Assembly: GCF_004345725.1 (NCBI RefSeq)
Contig: NZ_SLXG01000015.1
Location: 1-64,000 of the forward strand
Source of the DNA: Crenobacter luteus
GTDB lineage: Bacteria; Pseudomonadota; Gammaproteobacteria; Burkholderiales; Chromobacteriaceae
Direction of reading: 5' to 3'
DNA: 64,000 nucleotides
In this document: positions 1-7,427 of the stretch, one piece after another
Layout of the letters: the number at the start of each line of letters is the position of its first letter
Numbering within the stretch: the stretch's first letter is position 1
The notes under the pieces: model-generated
What the model saw: only the letters and a program-made list of their open reading frames with translations
The model's database searches: none
What the model was told of the DNA's origin: nothing
Translations under genes and position numbers: made by a program

Positions 1-2
1 AG

Positions 3-86
3 GTGATGAAGCGCATGGCCTATGGCTACCGGGACAGCGAGTACTTCTTCCTGAAGATCAGGGCCGCTTTCCCCGGGAATCCGTGA
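3..86 (+). CDS. Transposase C-terminus (ISL3-like), cut by window edge
   Basis: Only the last 27 codons are inside the window, read in frame from base 3 to a TGA at 84-86. The peptide contains KRMAYGYRDSEYFFLKIRA, which I recognise as the usual C-terminal signature of ISL3-family transposases. The rest of the gene lies to the left. It ends 14 bases before the left end of the mini-element described at 101-248. I cannot tell whether a complete insertion sequence is present upstream or only a remnant. Confidence 0.6.
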   Translation: MMKRMAYGYRDSEYFFLKIRAAFPGNP

Positions 87-100
87 AGAACCAAATAAAA

Positions 101-248
101 GGCTCTGTTCGCGTTGAGCGTTGGTGAATTCTGAATGCCTTATTCTGCTTGGCTTTGCAGAGTGCTGCCCCATATGCCGCAAACCCAAGCTGGGCGTGGC
201 TTTGAAGCGTGAAGGCCAAAAGTACCAACGGCAAACGCGAACAGAGCC
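101..248. mobile_element. 148 bp mini-element with 24 bp terminal inverted repeats
   Basis: The left end (101-124) begins GGCTCTGTTCGCGTT and the right end (225-248) is its inverted copy, matching at 21 of 24 positions. The element is flanked by the same 8 bases, AAATAAAA, at 93-100 and 249-256, which looks like a target-site duplication. ISL3-family elements are known to make 8 bp duplications and to have ends starting GG, which fits the ISL3-like transposase tail just upstream. No convincing gene lies inside. The likely reading is a non-autonomous (MITE-like) derivative. The alternative is the damaged right end of the neighbouring insertion sequence. Confidence 0.6.
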
Positions 249-253
249 AAATA

Positions 254-282
254 AAAACGGGCCGCGCTGGGCGGCCCGTTTT
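254..282 (-). terminator. Rho-independent terminator of ilvD
   Basis: A perfect 12 bp stem (AAAACGGGCCGC / GCGGCCCGTTTT) with a 5-base loop lies 21 bases downstream of the ilvD stop. Read on the minus strand it ends in a run of Ts. The A-rich tail is the sequence duplicated by the mini-element, so the element landed at the very edge of this terminator. Confidence 0.85.
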
Positions 283-302
283 GGCGTGCGATCAGGTCGC
301 GA

Positions 303-2159
303 TCAGCGCTTCTCGACCTGGCTGACGTCGCGGATCGCGCCGGTGTCGGCGCTGGTGGTCATCGCGGCGTAGGCGCGCAGCGCCGGGCTGACGACGCGCT
401 CGCGGGCGAGCGGTTTCCACGCGTCCTTGCCGCGCGCCTCCATCTGGGCGCGACGATGCGCCAGCTCTTCCATCGACACCAAGAGGTTGATGGTGCGGTT
501 CGGGATGTCGATTTCGAGCATGTCGCCCTCTTGCGCCAGGCCGATCGCGCCGCCCTCGGCCGCCTCCGGCGAGACGTGGCCGATCGACAGGCCCGAGGTG
601 CCGCCCGAGAAGCGGCCGTCGGTCAGCAGCGCGCATTCCTTGCCCAGGCCCTTGGACTTCAGGTACGAGGTCGGGTACAGCATTTCCTGCATGCCCGGGC
701 CGCCCTTCGGGCCTTCGTAGCGGATCAGCACCACGTCGCCGGCGACGATCCGGTCGTCGAGGATGGCGGCAACGGCGTCGTCCTGGCTTTCGAAGATGCG
801 CACGCGGCCGGTGAACTTGAGGATGGAGTCGTCGACGCCGGCGGTCTTCACGATGCAGCCGCGCTCGGCGATGTTGCCGTACAGCACGGCGAGGCCGCCG
901 TCCTGGCTGTAAGCGTGTTCTTTCGAGCGGATGCAACCGTTCTGGCGGTCGTCGTCGAGTTCCGGGTAGCGCATGCTCTGGCTGAACGCGATGGTGGTCG
1001 CGACGCCGCCCGGCGCCGCGCGGTACAGCGTCACGGCCGGGTCGTCGGCCGGCTTGCCGATCACGTCCCACTGCGCCAGCGCGTCGCCCAGCGTCTTGCT
1101 GTGCACGGTCGGCACGTCGGTGTGGAGCAGGCCGGCGCGGTTCAGTTCGGCGAGAATGCCGATCACGCCGCCGGCGCGGTGCACGTCTTCCATGTGGTAC
1201 TTCTGCGTCGCCGGCGCGACCTTGCACAGGCACGGCACGCCACGGCTGATGCGGTCGATGTCGGCCATCTTGAAGTCGACGCCGGCCTCGAAGGCGGCGG
1301 CCAACAGGTGCAGCACGGTGTTGGTCGAGCCGCCCATCGCGACGTCGAGGCTCATCGCGTTCTCGAACGCTTCGCGGGTCGCGATCGAACGCGGCAGCAC
1401 CGAGGCGTCGTCCTGCTCGTAGTAACGCTTGGCCAGTTCGACGATGGTGCGGCCGGCCTGCAGGAACAGTTGCTTGCGGTCGGCGTGGGTGGCGAGCAGC
1501 GAGCCGTTGCCCGGCAAGCTAAGGCCGAGCGCCTCGGTCAGGCAGTTCATCGAGTTGGCGGTGAACATGCCCGAGCAGGAACCGCAGGTCGGACAGGCCG
1601 AGCGCTCGACCGCCGCGACTTCCTCGTCGGATACGTTCGGGTTGGCCGCCTCGACCATCGCGTCGACCAGGTCGAGGCCGCGCGTCGCGCCGCGCCAGTT
1701 GACCTTGCCGGCCTCCATCGGGCCGCCCGAGACGAACACCACCGGGATGTTCAGCCGCAGCGCGGCCATCAGCATGCCCGGGGTGATCTTGTCGCAGTTG
1801 GAGATGCACACCAGCGCGTCGGCGCAGTGCGCGTTGACCATGTACTCCACGCTGTCGGCGATCAGGTCGCGGGACGGCAGGCTGTACAGCATGCCGCCGT
1901 GGCCCATCGCGATGCCGTCGTCGACGGCGATGGTGTTGAATTCCTTGGCGACGCCGCCGGCCTTCTCGATCTCGCGCGCGACCAGTTGGCCGAGGTTCTG
2001 CAGGTGCACGTGGCCCGGCACGAACTGCGTGAACGAGTTGGCGATCGCGATGATCGGCTTGCTGAAGTCTTCGTCCTTCATGCCGGTGGCGCGCCACAGC
2101 GCGCGGGCCCCGGCCATGTTGCGGCCGTGGGTGGTGGTGCGGGAACGATACTGGGGCAT
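303..2159 (-). CDS. ilvD: Dihydroxy-acid dehydratase
   Basis: Converts 2,3-dihydroxy-isovalerate and -methylvalerate to the 2-keto acids in valine and isoleucine synthesis; a cytosolic Fe-S enzyme. The 618-residue product matches the usual IlvD length. Visible family motifs are the cluster-binding stretches around [10 protein letters not shown] and [16 protein letters not shown] and the C-terminal [14 protein letters not shown] segment. I start at ATG 2157-2159 ([12 protein letters not shown]), preceded by AAGGACTCACC; the open frame runs on upstream to 2426 but that part overlaps lgt and has no family similarity. It is divergent from lgt. Transcription probably ends at the hairpin 254-282. 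Confidence 0.97.
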   Translation of the reverse strand: MPQYRSRTTTHGRNMAGARALWRATGMKDEDFSKPIIAIANSFTQFVPGHVHLQNLGQLVAREIEKAGGVAKEFNTIAVDDGIAMGHGGMLYSLPSRDLIADSVEYMVNAHCADALVCISNCDKITPGMLMAALRLNIPVVFVSGGPMEAGKVNWRGATRGLDLVDAMVEAANPNVSDEEVAAVERSACPTCGSCSGMFTANSMNCLTEALGLSLPGNGSLLATHADRKQLFLQAGRTIVELAKRYYEQDDASVLPRSIATREAFENAMSLDVAMGGSTNTVLHLLAAAFEAGVDFKMADIDRISRGVPCLCKVAPATQKYHMEDVHRAGGVIGILAELNRAGLLHTDVPTVHSKTLGDALAQWDVIGKPADDPAVTLYRAAPGGVATTIAFSQSMRYPELDDDRQNGCIRSKEHAYSQDGGLAVLYGNIAERGCIVKTAGVDDSILKFTGRVRIFESQDDAVAAILDDRIVAGDVVLIRYEGPKGGPGMQEMLYPTSYLKSKGLGKECALLTDGRFSGGTSGLSIGHVSPEAAEGGAIGLAQEGDMLEIDIPNRTINLLVSMEELAHRRAQMEARGKDAWKPLARERVVSPALRAYAAMTTSADTGAIRDVSQVEKR

Positions 2160-2274
2160 GGTGAGTCCTTGTCCGATGTAATAGGTATAATCTGGGGCCG
2201 GTTGCGGGCTTGAGGCGCGACAGACGCAAGCGGCCGTAACCTTTTCTTTTACCGCAAACGCCCCACGCTGACAA
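2160..2274. promoter_or_regulatory. ilvD/lgt divergent intergenic region
   Basis: These 115 bases must hold the start signals for both divergent genes. A perfect TATAAT lies on the plus strand at 2186-2191, but no good -35 box sits 16-18 bases before it, so its use for lgt is only a suggestion. No leader peptide or attenuator-like hairpin for ilvD is apparent. Confidence 0.35.
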
Positions 2275-3135
2275 ATGCTCGTACATCCCCAATTCGACCC
2301 GATCGCCGTCCAGCTCGGCCCGCTGGCCATCCACTGGTACGGCCTGATGTATCTGGTGGGCTTCATGGCCTTCCTGTGGCTGGGCAACCGTCGCGCGCGC
2401 GCCGGCCACCCGTTCATGACGCCCAAGCTCGTCGACGACTTCCTGCTCTACGGCGTGGTCGGCGTCGTGCTCGGCGGCCGCCTCGGCTACGTGCTGTTCT
2501 ACAAACCGGCCGAATACCTCGCCGACCCGCTGGCCATCCTGCGCGTCTGGGAGGGCGGCATGGCCTTCCACGGCGGCTTCATCGGCGTGCTGGTCGCGAT
2601 GTGGCTGTTCGCGCGCAAGCTGGGCCGGGGTTTCTTCGAGGTCGCCGACTTCATCGCGCCGCTGGTGCCGATCGGCCTGGCCGCCGGCCGCATCGGCAAC
2701 TTCGTCAACGGCGAGCTGTGGGGCCGGGTGACGAGCCCCGACGCGCCGTGGGCGATGCTGTTCCCGAACGCACAGCGCGACGACATCGCGTACGCCAGCC
2801 TGCACCCGGAATGGATGAGCACCCTCGCCCAGTACGGCGGCCTGCCGCGCCATCCGTCGCAGCTTTACCAGTTCGCGCTCGAGGGCGTGTTGCTGTTCGC
2901 CCTTTTGTGGTGGTACAGCGCCAGGCCGCGCAAGAGCGGCCAGGTCGCGGCGCTGTTCCTGACCGGCTACGGCCTGTTCCGCTTCGTCGCCGAATTTGCG
3001 CGCGAGCCGGACGACTTCCTCGGCCTCTTGGCGCTCAACCTCAGCATGGGCCAGTGGCTGAGCCTGCCGATGATCGTGCTCGGCCTCGTGCTGTGGGCGG
3101 TCGCCAGCCGCGCGCCGCAGCCGGCCAAGGCCTGA
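2275..3135 (+). CDS. lgt: Phosphatidylglycerol-prolipoprotein diacylglyceryl transferase
   Basis: Inner-membrane enzyme that moves diacylglycerol from phosphatidylglycerol to the lipobox cysteine of prolipoproteins, the first step of lipoprotein maturation. The 286-residue product shows the family pattern: [12 protein letters not shown] near the N-terminus, [22 protein letters not shown], and the essential [14 protein letters not shown] signature at about residues 138-151, then RHPSQLYQ. Multiple hydrophobic segments span its length. The start ATG at 2275 gives the standard N-terminus. It stands alone and is followed by a terminator at 3217. Confidence 0.97.
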   Translation: MLVHPQFDPIAVQLGPLAIHWYGLMYLVGFMAFLWLGNRRARAGHPFMTPKLVDDFLLYGVVGVVLGGRLGYVLFYKPAEYLADPLAILRVWEGGMAFHGGFIGVLVAMWLFARKLGRGFFEVADFIAPLVPIGLAAGRIGNFVNGELWGRVTSPDAPWAMLFPNAQRDDIAYASLHPEWMSTLAQYGGLPRHPSQLYQFALEGVLLFALLWWYSARPRKSGQVAALFLTGYGLFRFVAEFAREPDDFLGLLALNLSMGQWLSLPMIVLGLVLWAVASRAPQPAKA

Positions 3136-3216
3136 TCCCGCGCCGCGCCTTTGCCATCGCAAGGCGCGGCGTGGACAATACGCAGCATCCCGTGGCGGCC
3201 TTTCGTCCGCCGTTTC

Positions 3217-3245
3217 ACCGGCCGCGCCGCAGCGGCCGGTTTTTC
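3217..3245 (+). terminator. Terminator after lgt
   Basis: A perfect 9 bp stem ACCGGCCGC / GCGGCCGGT with a 6-base loop is followed directly by TTTT. It separates lgt from the ABC importer genes. A second GC-rich hairpin without a T run lies just before it. Confidence 0.8.
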
Positions 3246-3282
3246 GTTGACCGCGGCCTTTCGCCCGCATGGAGACCCCCCG

Positions 3283-4131
3283 ATGAAAAAGCTCGCCCCC
3301 GCCCTGGCCGCGCTGTCGCTCGCCGCGACCGCCGGCACCGCCCTCGCCCAAGACGTGCTGCGCGTGTCGGCGATTCCCGACGAGGCGCCGACCGAACTGC
3401 AGCGCAAGTTCGCGCCCTTGGGCGCCTACCTCGGCAAGGAGCTCGGCATGAAGGTCGAGTTCGTGCCGGTGAGCGACTACGCCAGCGTGGTGACCGCGCT
3501 GACCTCGGACAAGATCGACATGGCCTGGCTCGGCGGCTTCACCTACGTGCAGGCCAAGGAGCGCGGCCGCGTCGTGCCGCTGGTGCAGCGCGAGGAGGAT
3601 GCGCGCTTCACCAGCAAGTTCATCGCCAGCGCCGCCAGCGGTGCCAGGTCGCTGAAGGACCTCAAGGGCAAGACCTTCGCCTTCGGTTCGGCGTCGAGCA
3701 CCTCGGGTCACCTGATGCCGCGCTACTTCATGCAAAAGCAGGGCATCAAGCCCGAGAGCCACTTCAAGACCGTCGCCTACTCGGGCGCGCACGACGCGAC
3801 CGTCGCCTGGGTCGCCTCCGGCAAGGTCGACGGCGGCGTGCTCAACGCTTCGGTATGGGACAAGCTGGTCGAGGGCGGCAAGGTCGACACGGACAAGGTC
3901 AAGCTGATCGGCACCACGCCGGCCTATTACGACTACAACTGGACGGTGCGCGCCAATCTCGACGCCAAGCTGCAAAAGAAGATCGCCGCCGCCTTCCTCA
4001 AGCTCGACGCCCAAAAGCCGCAGGACAAGGAAATCCTCGAGCTGCAACGCGCGACGCGCTTCATCCCGACCCGGCCCGCCAACTACCAGGGCATCGAGAC
4101 CGCCGCGCGCGAAGCGGGCCTGTTGAAGTGA
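3283..4131 (+). CDS. PhnD/PtxB-like periplasmic substrate-binding protein
   Basis: Periplasmic receptor of an ABC importer for an oxyanion such as phosphonate, phosphite, phosphate or possibly selenate. Product 282 residues, starting at ATG 3283 after GGAGA. A Sec signal peptide ends at ALAQ (about residue 23). The mature part has the family pattern: VLRVSAIPDEAPTEL, LGAYLGKELGMKVEF, DYASVVTAL and AWLGGFTYVQA. The AWLGGFT and FTSKF segments recall the subgroup annotated in databases as putative selenate binding proteins, so the ligand is open. It overlaps the ATPase gene by four bases and heads a three-gene transport operon. Confidence 0.85.
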   Translation: MKKLAPALAALSLAATAGTALAQDVLRVSAIPDEAPTELQRKFAPLGAYLGKELGMKVEFVPVSDYASVVTALTSDKIDMAWLGGFTYVQAKERGRVVPLVQREEDARFTSKFIASAASGARSLKDLKGKTFAFGSASSTSGHLMPRYFMQKQGIKPESHFKTVAYSGAHDATVAWVASGKVDGGVLNASVWDKLVEGGKVDTDKVKLIGTTPAYYDYNWTVRANLDAKLQKKIAAAFLKLDAQKPQDKEILELQRATRFIPTRPANYQGIETAAREAGLLK

Positions 4132-4925
4132 GGCTGGCGCTCGACGCGGTCGACCTGACGCTGTCGGGCCGACCGGTGCTGTCCGGCGTGAGCTTCGCGC
4201 TCGAGGCCGGCGAGCAGGCGGCGCTGATCGGGCCGTCCGGCGCCGGCAAGACCAGCCTGTTGATGCTCGCCAACACCGTGCTGCGCCCCGGCGCCGGCCG
4301 CGTGACGCTGGGCTCGGCCAACCCGTGGACGCTGCCGCGCGCCCGGCTGAAGGCGCTGCGCGCCGACATCGGCACCGTCTACCAGCACCCGCCGCTGCCG
4401 GCACGGCAGCGCGTGGCGCAGGCGGTGGCGGCCGGACGGCTCGGCCGCGCGTCGCCGCTGGCGTCGCTCGCCGCGCTGTTCGGCCCGCGCGACGTCGACG
4501 GCGTCGCCGCGACGCTCGCGCGCGTGCAACTGGCCGACAAGCTGTGGTCGCCGTGCGCCGAGCTGTCCGGCGGCCAGCTGCAGCGGGTCGGCGTCGCGCG
4601 CGCGCTCTACCAGGCGCCGTCGCTGCTGCTGGCCGACGAACCGGTGTCGGCGCTCGACCCGAGGTTGGCCGAGGCTACCGTCGCCCTGCTCGCCGACGAC
4701 GCGCGCGCGCGCGGCGCGACGCTGCTGATGAGCCTGCACTCGGTCGAGCTGGCGCGCGCGCACTTTCCGCGCCTGATCGGCGTGCGCGCCGGCCGCATCG
4801 CCTTCGACCTGCCGCGCGAGGCGGTCGACGACGCGCTGCTTGCCCAGCTCTACGCCGGCGACGCCGCGCCGGCCGAGCCTGGTCCCGATCCGGCGCCGCC
4901 ACTGCCGCGGGACCTGCGATGCTGA
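4128..4925 (+). CDS. PhnC-like ABC transporter ATP-binding protein
   Basis: Cytosolic ATPase partner of the 3283 binding protein and the 4919 permease. Starts at GTG 4128, overlapping the upstream stop (GTGA), giving 265 residues. Walker A is GPSGAGKTS at about residue 35, the signature is LSGGQLQRVGVARAL, Walker B is LLLADEPVSALD, and the switch histidine is in LMSLHSVELA. The Q-loop is YQHPPLP. Compared with PhnC it is of normal length. The 3' end is proline- and alanine-rich (PAEPGPDPAPPLP), outside the conserved core. It overlaps the permease start by seven bases, so translation of all three is probably coupled. Confidence 0.9.
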   Translation: MRLALDAVDLTLSGRPVLSGVSFALEAGEQAALIGPSGAGKTSLLMLANTVLRPGAGRVTLGSANPWTLPRARLKALRADIGTVYQHPPLPARQRVAQAVAAGRLGRASPLASLAALFGPRDVDGVAATLARVQLADKLWSPCAELSGGQLQRVGVARALYQAPSLLLADEPVSALDPRLAEATVALLADDARARGATLLMSLHSVELARAHFPRLIGVRAGRIAFDLPREAVDDALLAQLYAGDAAPAEPGPDPAPPLPRDLRC

Positions 4926-6481
4926 ACCGCGACCCGGCGCGCTGGCCGCGCCTGCTCACCGCCCTCGTCGTGCTCGCGCTGCTGGTGCCGAGCGCCGCCT
5001 ACACGCGCTTCGACCCGTTCGCGCTGTTCCAGCCCGAAACGCTGTCGACGCTGGCCGGCTTCGTCGCCGGCTTCTTCCCGCCCGCCACCGGCGCGGCCTT
5101 CCTCGCCGAGGTCGCGAAGGAGACGCTGACCACCGTCGCGGTCGCCAGCGTCGGCCTCGCGCTGGCGATGGCGATCGGCGCGCCGGTGGCCTTCGCCGTC
5201 AGCCGCGGCCTCGACGCGCACCGGCTGAGCGGCGAACGCGCCCGGCCGCTCGCCGAGGGCGGCAAGAGCGCGCTGCGCGCGGCGATGGTCCTGCTGCGCG
5301 GCGTGCCCGAGATCGTGTGGGCGCTCTTGTTCGTGCGCGCGGCCGGCCTCGGCTCGCTGCCGGCGGTGCTCGCGATCGGCCTCGCCTACGGCGGCATGCT
5401 CGGCAAGGTCTACGCCGAGATCGTCGAGTCGCAGCCCGCCCAGCCGGCGCGCGCGCTCGCCGCGCAGGGCGCCGGCCGCTTCGTCCGCTTCGCCTGGGGC
5501 GTGTGGCCGCAGGCGCTGCCCGAATTGATCAGCTACACGGTCTACCGCTGGGAATGCGCGATCCGCGCGTCGGCGGTGATGGGCTTCGTCGGCGCCGGCG
5601 GCATCGGCCAGCTGCTCGACACCAGCATCAAGATGATGAACGGCGGCGAGGTCAGCACGCTGCTGATCGTCTTCCTGCTGCTGGTGCTGATGACCGAGAC
5701 GGTCAGCCGGTTCGCGCGCCGCGCCAGCGAAAGCCGCGCCGGCCTCGCCGTCGTCGTATCGGCCATGCTCGCGCTGTTCGTCGCCAGCGTCGCGTGGCTG
5801 GCGCCGGGCTGGCAGGGCTTCGAGTTCGCCGCGCTGCCGCGCTTCGCCGCCGAGTTCTTCCCGCCCGACACCGACGCGGCCACCTTGGCCGAGCTGGCGC
5901 GCGGCACGCTCGAGACGCTGGCGATCTCGCTGTTGGGCAGCGCGATCGCCTTCTTCGGCGGCGCCTTGCTGGCGGTGCCGGCGGCCGGCCGCTTCGGCGC
6001 GCCGGCGAGGGCCGCGGCGCGCCTGCTGCTGAACCTGTTGCGCGGCGTGCCCGACCTGATGTGGGCGGCGCTCGCGGTGCTCGCGGTCGGGCTCGGCCCG
6101 GCCGCCGGCGTGCTCGCGCTCGCGCTGCACACCAGCGGCGTGCTGGGCCGGCTGTTCGCCGAGACGCTCGAGAACGCGCCGCGCGAACCCGAGACGGCGC
6201 TCGTCGCGCTCGGCGCCGGCCGCGTCGCCGCCTTCGTCCACGGCCTGCTGCCGCAGGTGATCGCGCAGTGGCTCGCGTACACGCTGTACCGCTGGGAGAA
6301 CAATATCCGCATCGCCGCGGTGCTCGGCATCGTCGGCGCCGGCGGCCTCGGCCAACAGCTGTATCTGGCGCTGTCGCTGTTCCAGCAGCAGGCCGCGGCG
6401 AGCGTCATCGTCGCGATGCTGCTCCTGTCGTGGGGCGTCGAGCAGATCAGCCGCGCGGTGCGGCGAAGGCTAGAGGCCTGA
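4919..6481 (+). CDS. Double-length PhnE-like permease (two domains fused)
   Basis: Membrane channel of the importer. At 520 residues it is twice the usual PhnE length and is an internal duplication. The first copy carries YRWECAIRASAVMGFVGAGGIGQLL (about 205-230) and the second YRWENNIRIAAVLGIVGAGGLGQQL (about 458-483), each preceded by its own cytoplasmic coupling segment. Each half has about six hydrophobic segments. One fused chain would replace the usual PhnE homodimer or PhnE1/PhnE2 pair. Phosphonate C-P lyase or phosphite oxidase genes are not nearby, so the substrate cannot be inferred from context. Confidence 0.88.
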   Translation: MLNRDPARWPRLLTALVVLALLVPSAAYTRFDPFALFQPETLSTLAGFVAGFFPPATGAAFLAEVAKETLTTVAVASVGLALAMAIGAPVAFAVSRGLDAHRLSGERARPLAEGGKSALRAAMVLLRGVPEIVWALLFVRAAGLGSLPAVLAIGLAYGGMLGKVYAEIVESQPAQPARALAAQGAGRFVRFAWGVWPQALPELISYTVYRWECAIRASAVMGFVGAGGIGQLLDTSIKMMNGGEVSTLLIVFLLLVLMTETVSRFARRASESRAGLAVVVSAMLALFVASVAWLAPGWQGFEFAALPRFAAEFFPPDTDAATLAELARGTLETLAISLLGSAIAFFGGALLAVPAAGRFGAPARAAARLLLNLLRGVPDLMWAALAVLAVGLGPAAGVLALALHTSGVLGRLFAETLENAPREPETALVALGAGRVAAFVHGLLPQVIAQWLAYTLYRWENNIRIAAVLGIVGAGGLGQQLYLALSLFQQQAAASVIVAMLLLSWGVEQISRAVRRRLEA

Positions 6482-6536
6482 GCGGCGCCGCGCCGCGGCG
6501 GCTACAATCGGGCAAGTTCCCCCCAAGGAGAAGCGC

Positions 6537-7304
6537 ATGCTCGTCACCGCGCTGGGCACCTCGGCCGGCATCGGCCGCGGCGTCGCCACCACCAGCTTCC
6601 TCGTCGGTGCGACGACGCTGATCGACTGCGGCAGCGGCGTCGGCACCCTGCCCGTCGAACGGCTCGAGAAGATCGAGCGCGTGCTGCTCACGCACAGTCA
6701 CCTCGACCACTGCGGCTTCCTGCCCTTCCTCGCCGACTGCCACGCCAACCGCGGCGGCCCCGGCGTGACCGTACACAGCCAGCCCGAGACGCTCGCCGCG
6801 CTGCGCGCCCACCTGTTCTCGGGCGCGCTGTGGCCCGACTACACGCGGCTGCCGGCGCCGGAGAACCCGTGGGTGCGCCTCGCGCCGCTCGCGGTCGGCG
6901 AGCGCGTCGCGCTCGACGGCGGCGTCGCCACCGCGCTGCCGGCGGCGCACAGCGTGCCGGCGATAGGCTGGCTGGTCGAGGGGCCGCGCCGCGCCTTCGC
7001 CTTCACCGGCGACACCGGCCCCTGCCCGGCGTTCTGGGACGCTGTCTCGCGCGTGCCGGCGCTGTCGGACGTGGTCAGCGAGGTCTCCTACCTGAACCGC
7101 GACAGCGCCCACGCCGAACGCTTCGGCCACCTGAGCGCCGAGAAGCTCGCGCCGCTGCTAGTGTCGCTGCCCGACGGCGTGCGGCTGTGGGTCAGCCACC
7201 TCGAGCCGGGCCGCGAGGACGCGATGATGGCCGAGATCCGCGCGACGCTGCCCGCTCGCGTCGAGGTCGCGGCCATCCGCAGCGGCGACACGATCGCGCT
7301 GTAG
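6537..7304 (+). CDS. MBL-fold hydrolase, class II cyclic-nucleotide phosphodiesterase-like
   Basis: Metallo-beta-lactamase-fold enzyme of 255 residues. The metal motif is THSHLDHCGFLPF (about residues 52-64), followed by AAHSVPAIGWLV, GDTGPCPAFW and a late WVSHLEPG histidine. The opening TSFLVGATTLIDCG and overall order match the CpdP/PDEase-II group, which hydrolyse cAMP or cGMP, so that is my best guess. It has a good AAGGAG site six bases before the ATG and TACAAT at 6502-6507, a possible -10 box of its own. It follows the importer genes by 55 bases in the same direction, so a functional link (for example to a phosphodiester) is possible but unproven. Confidence 0.75.
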   Translation: MLVTALGTSAGIGRGVATTSFLVGATTLIDCGSGVGTLPVERLEKIERVLLTHSHLDHCGFLPFLADCHANRGGPGVTVHSQPETLAALRAHLFSGALWPDYTRLPAPENPWVRLAPLAVGERVALDGGVATALPAAHSVPAIGWLVEGPRRAFAFTGDTGPCPAFWDAVSRVPALSDVVSEVSYLNRDSAHAERFGHLSAEKLAPLLVSLPDGVRLWVSHLEPGREDAMMAEIRATLPARVEVAAIRSGDTIAL

Positions 7305-7313
7305 CGAACGGAC

Positions 7314-7356
7314 AAACAGCTCGGCCAACCTGTCGGCAAGGTTGGCCGAGCTGTTT
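7314..7356. terminator. Bidirectional hairpin made of an inverted TTGGCCGAG pair
   Basis: A perfect 17 bp stem, AAACAGCTCGGCCAACC / GGTTGGCCGAGCTGTTT, with a 9-base loop lies between the convergent ends of the MBL-hydrolase gene and copA. The stem is built from one CTCGGCCAA (7320-7328) and one TTGGCCGAG (7342-7350). Short T runs follow on both strands, so it could terminate both genes. Confidence 0.8.
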
Positions 7357-7427
7357 CCACTTCGTGAGCGAACCGGCGCACGATACCCCGCCCCGCCTTC
7401 ATCCGGAAGCGCCGGCGGGGCGCGGCC

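Noticed and set aside
121-372. 83-codon open frame across the mini-element and the ilvD terminator
   Set aside because: It starts inside the inverted repeat, crosses the terminator and overlaps the ilvD end; no protein-like conservation is visible.
2160-2426. N-terminal extension of ilvD to 2426
   Set aside because: The extra residues overlap lgt on the other strand and precede the standard IlvD N-terminus, which has its own ribosome site.
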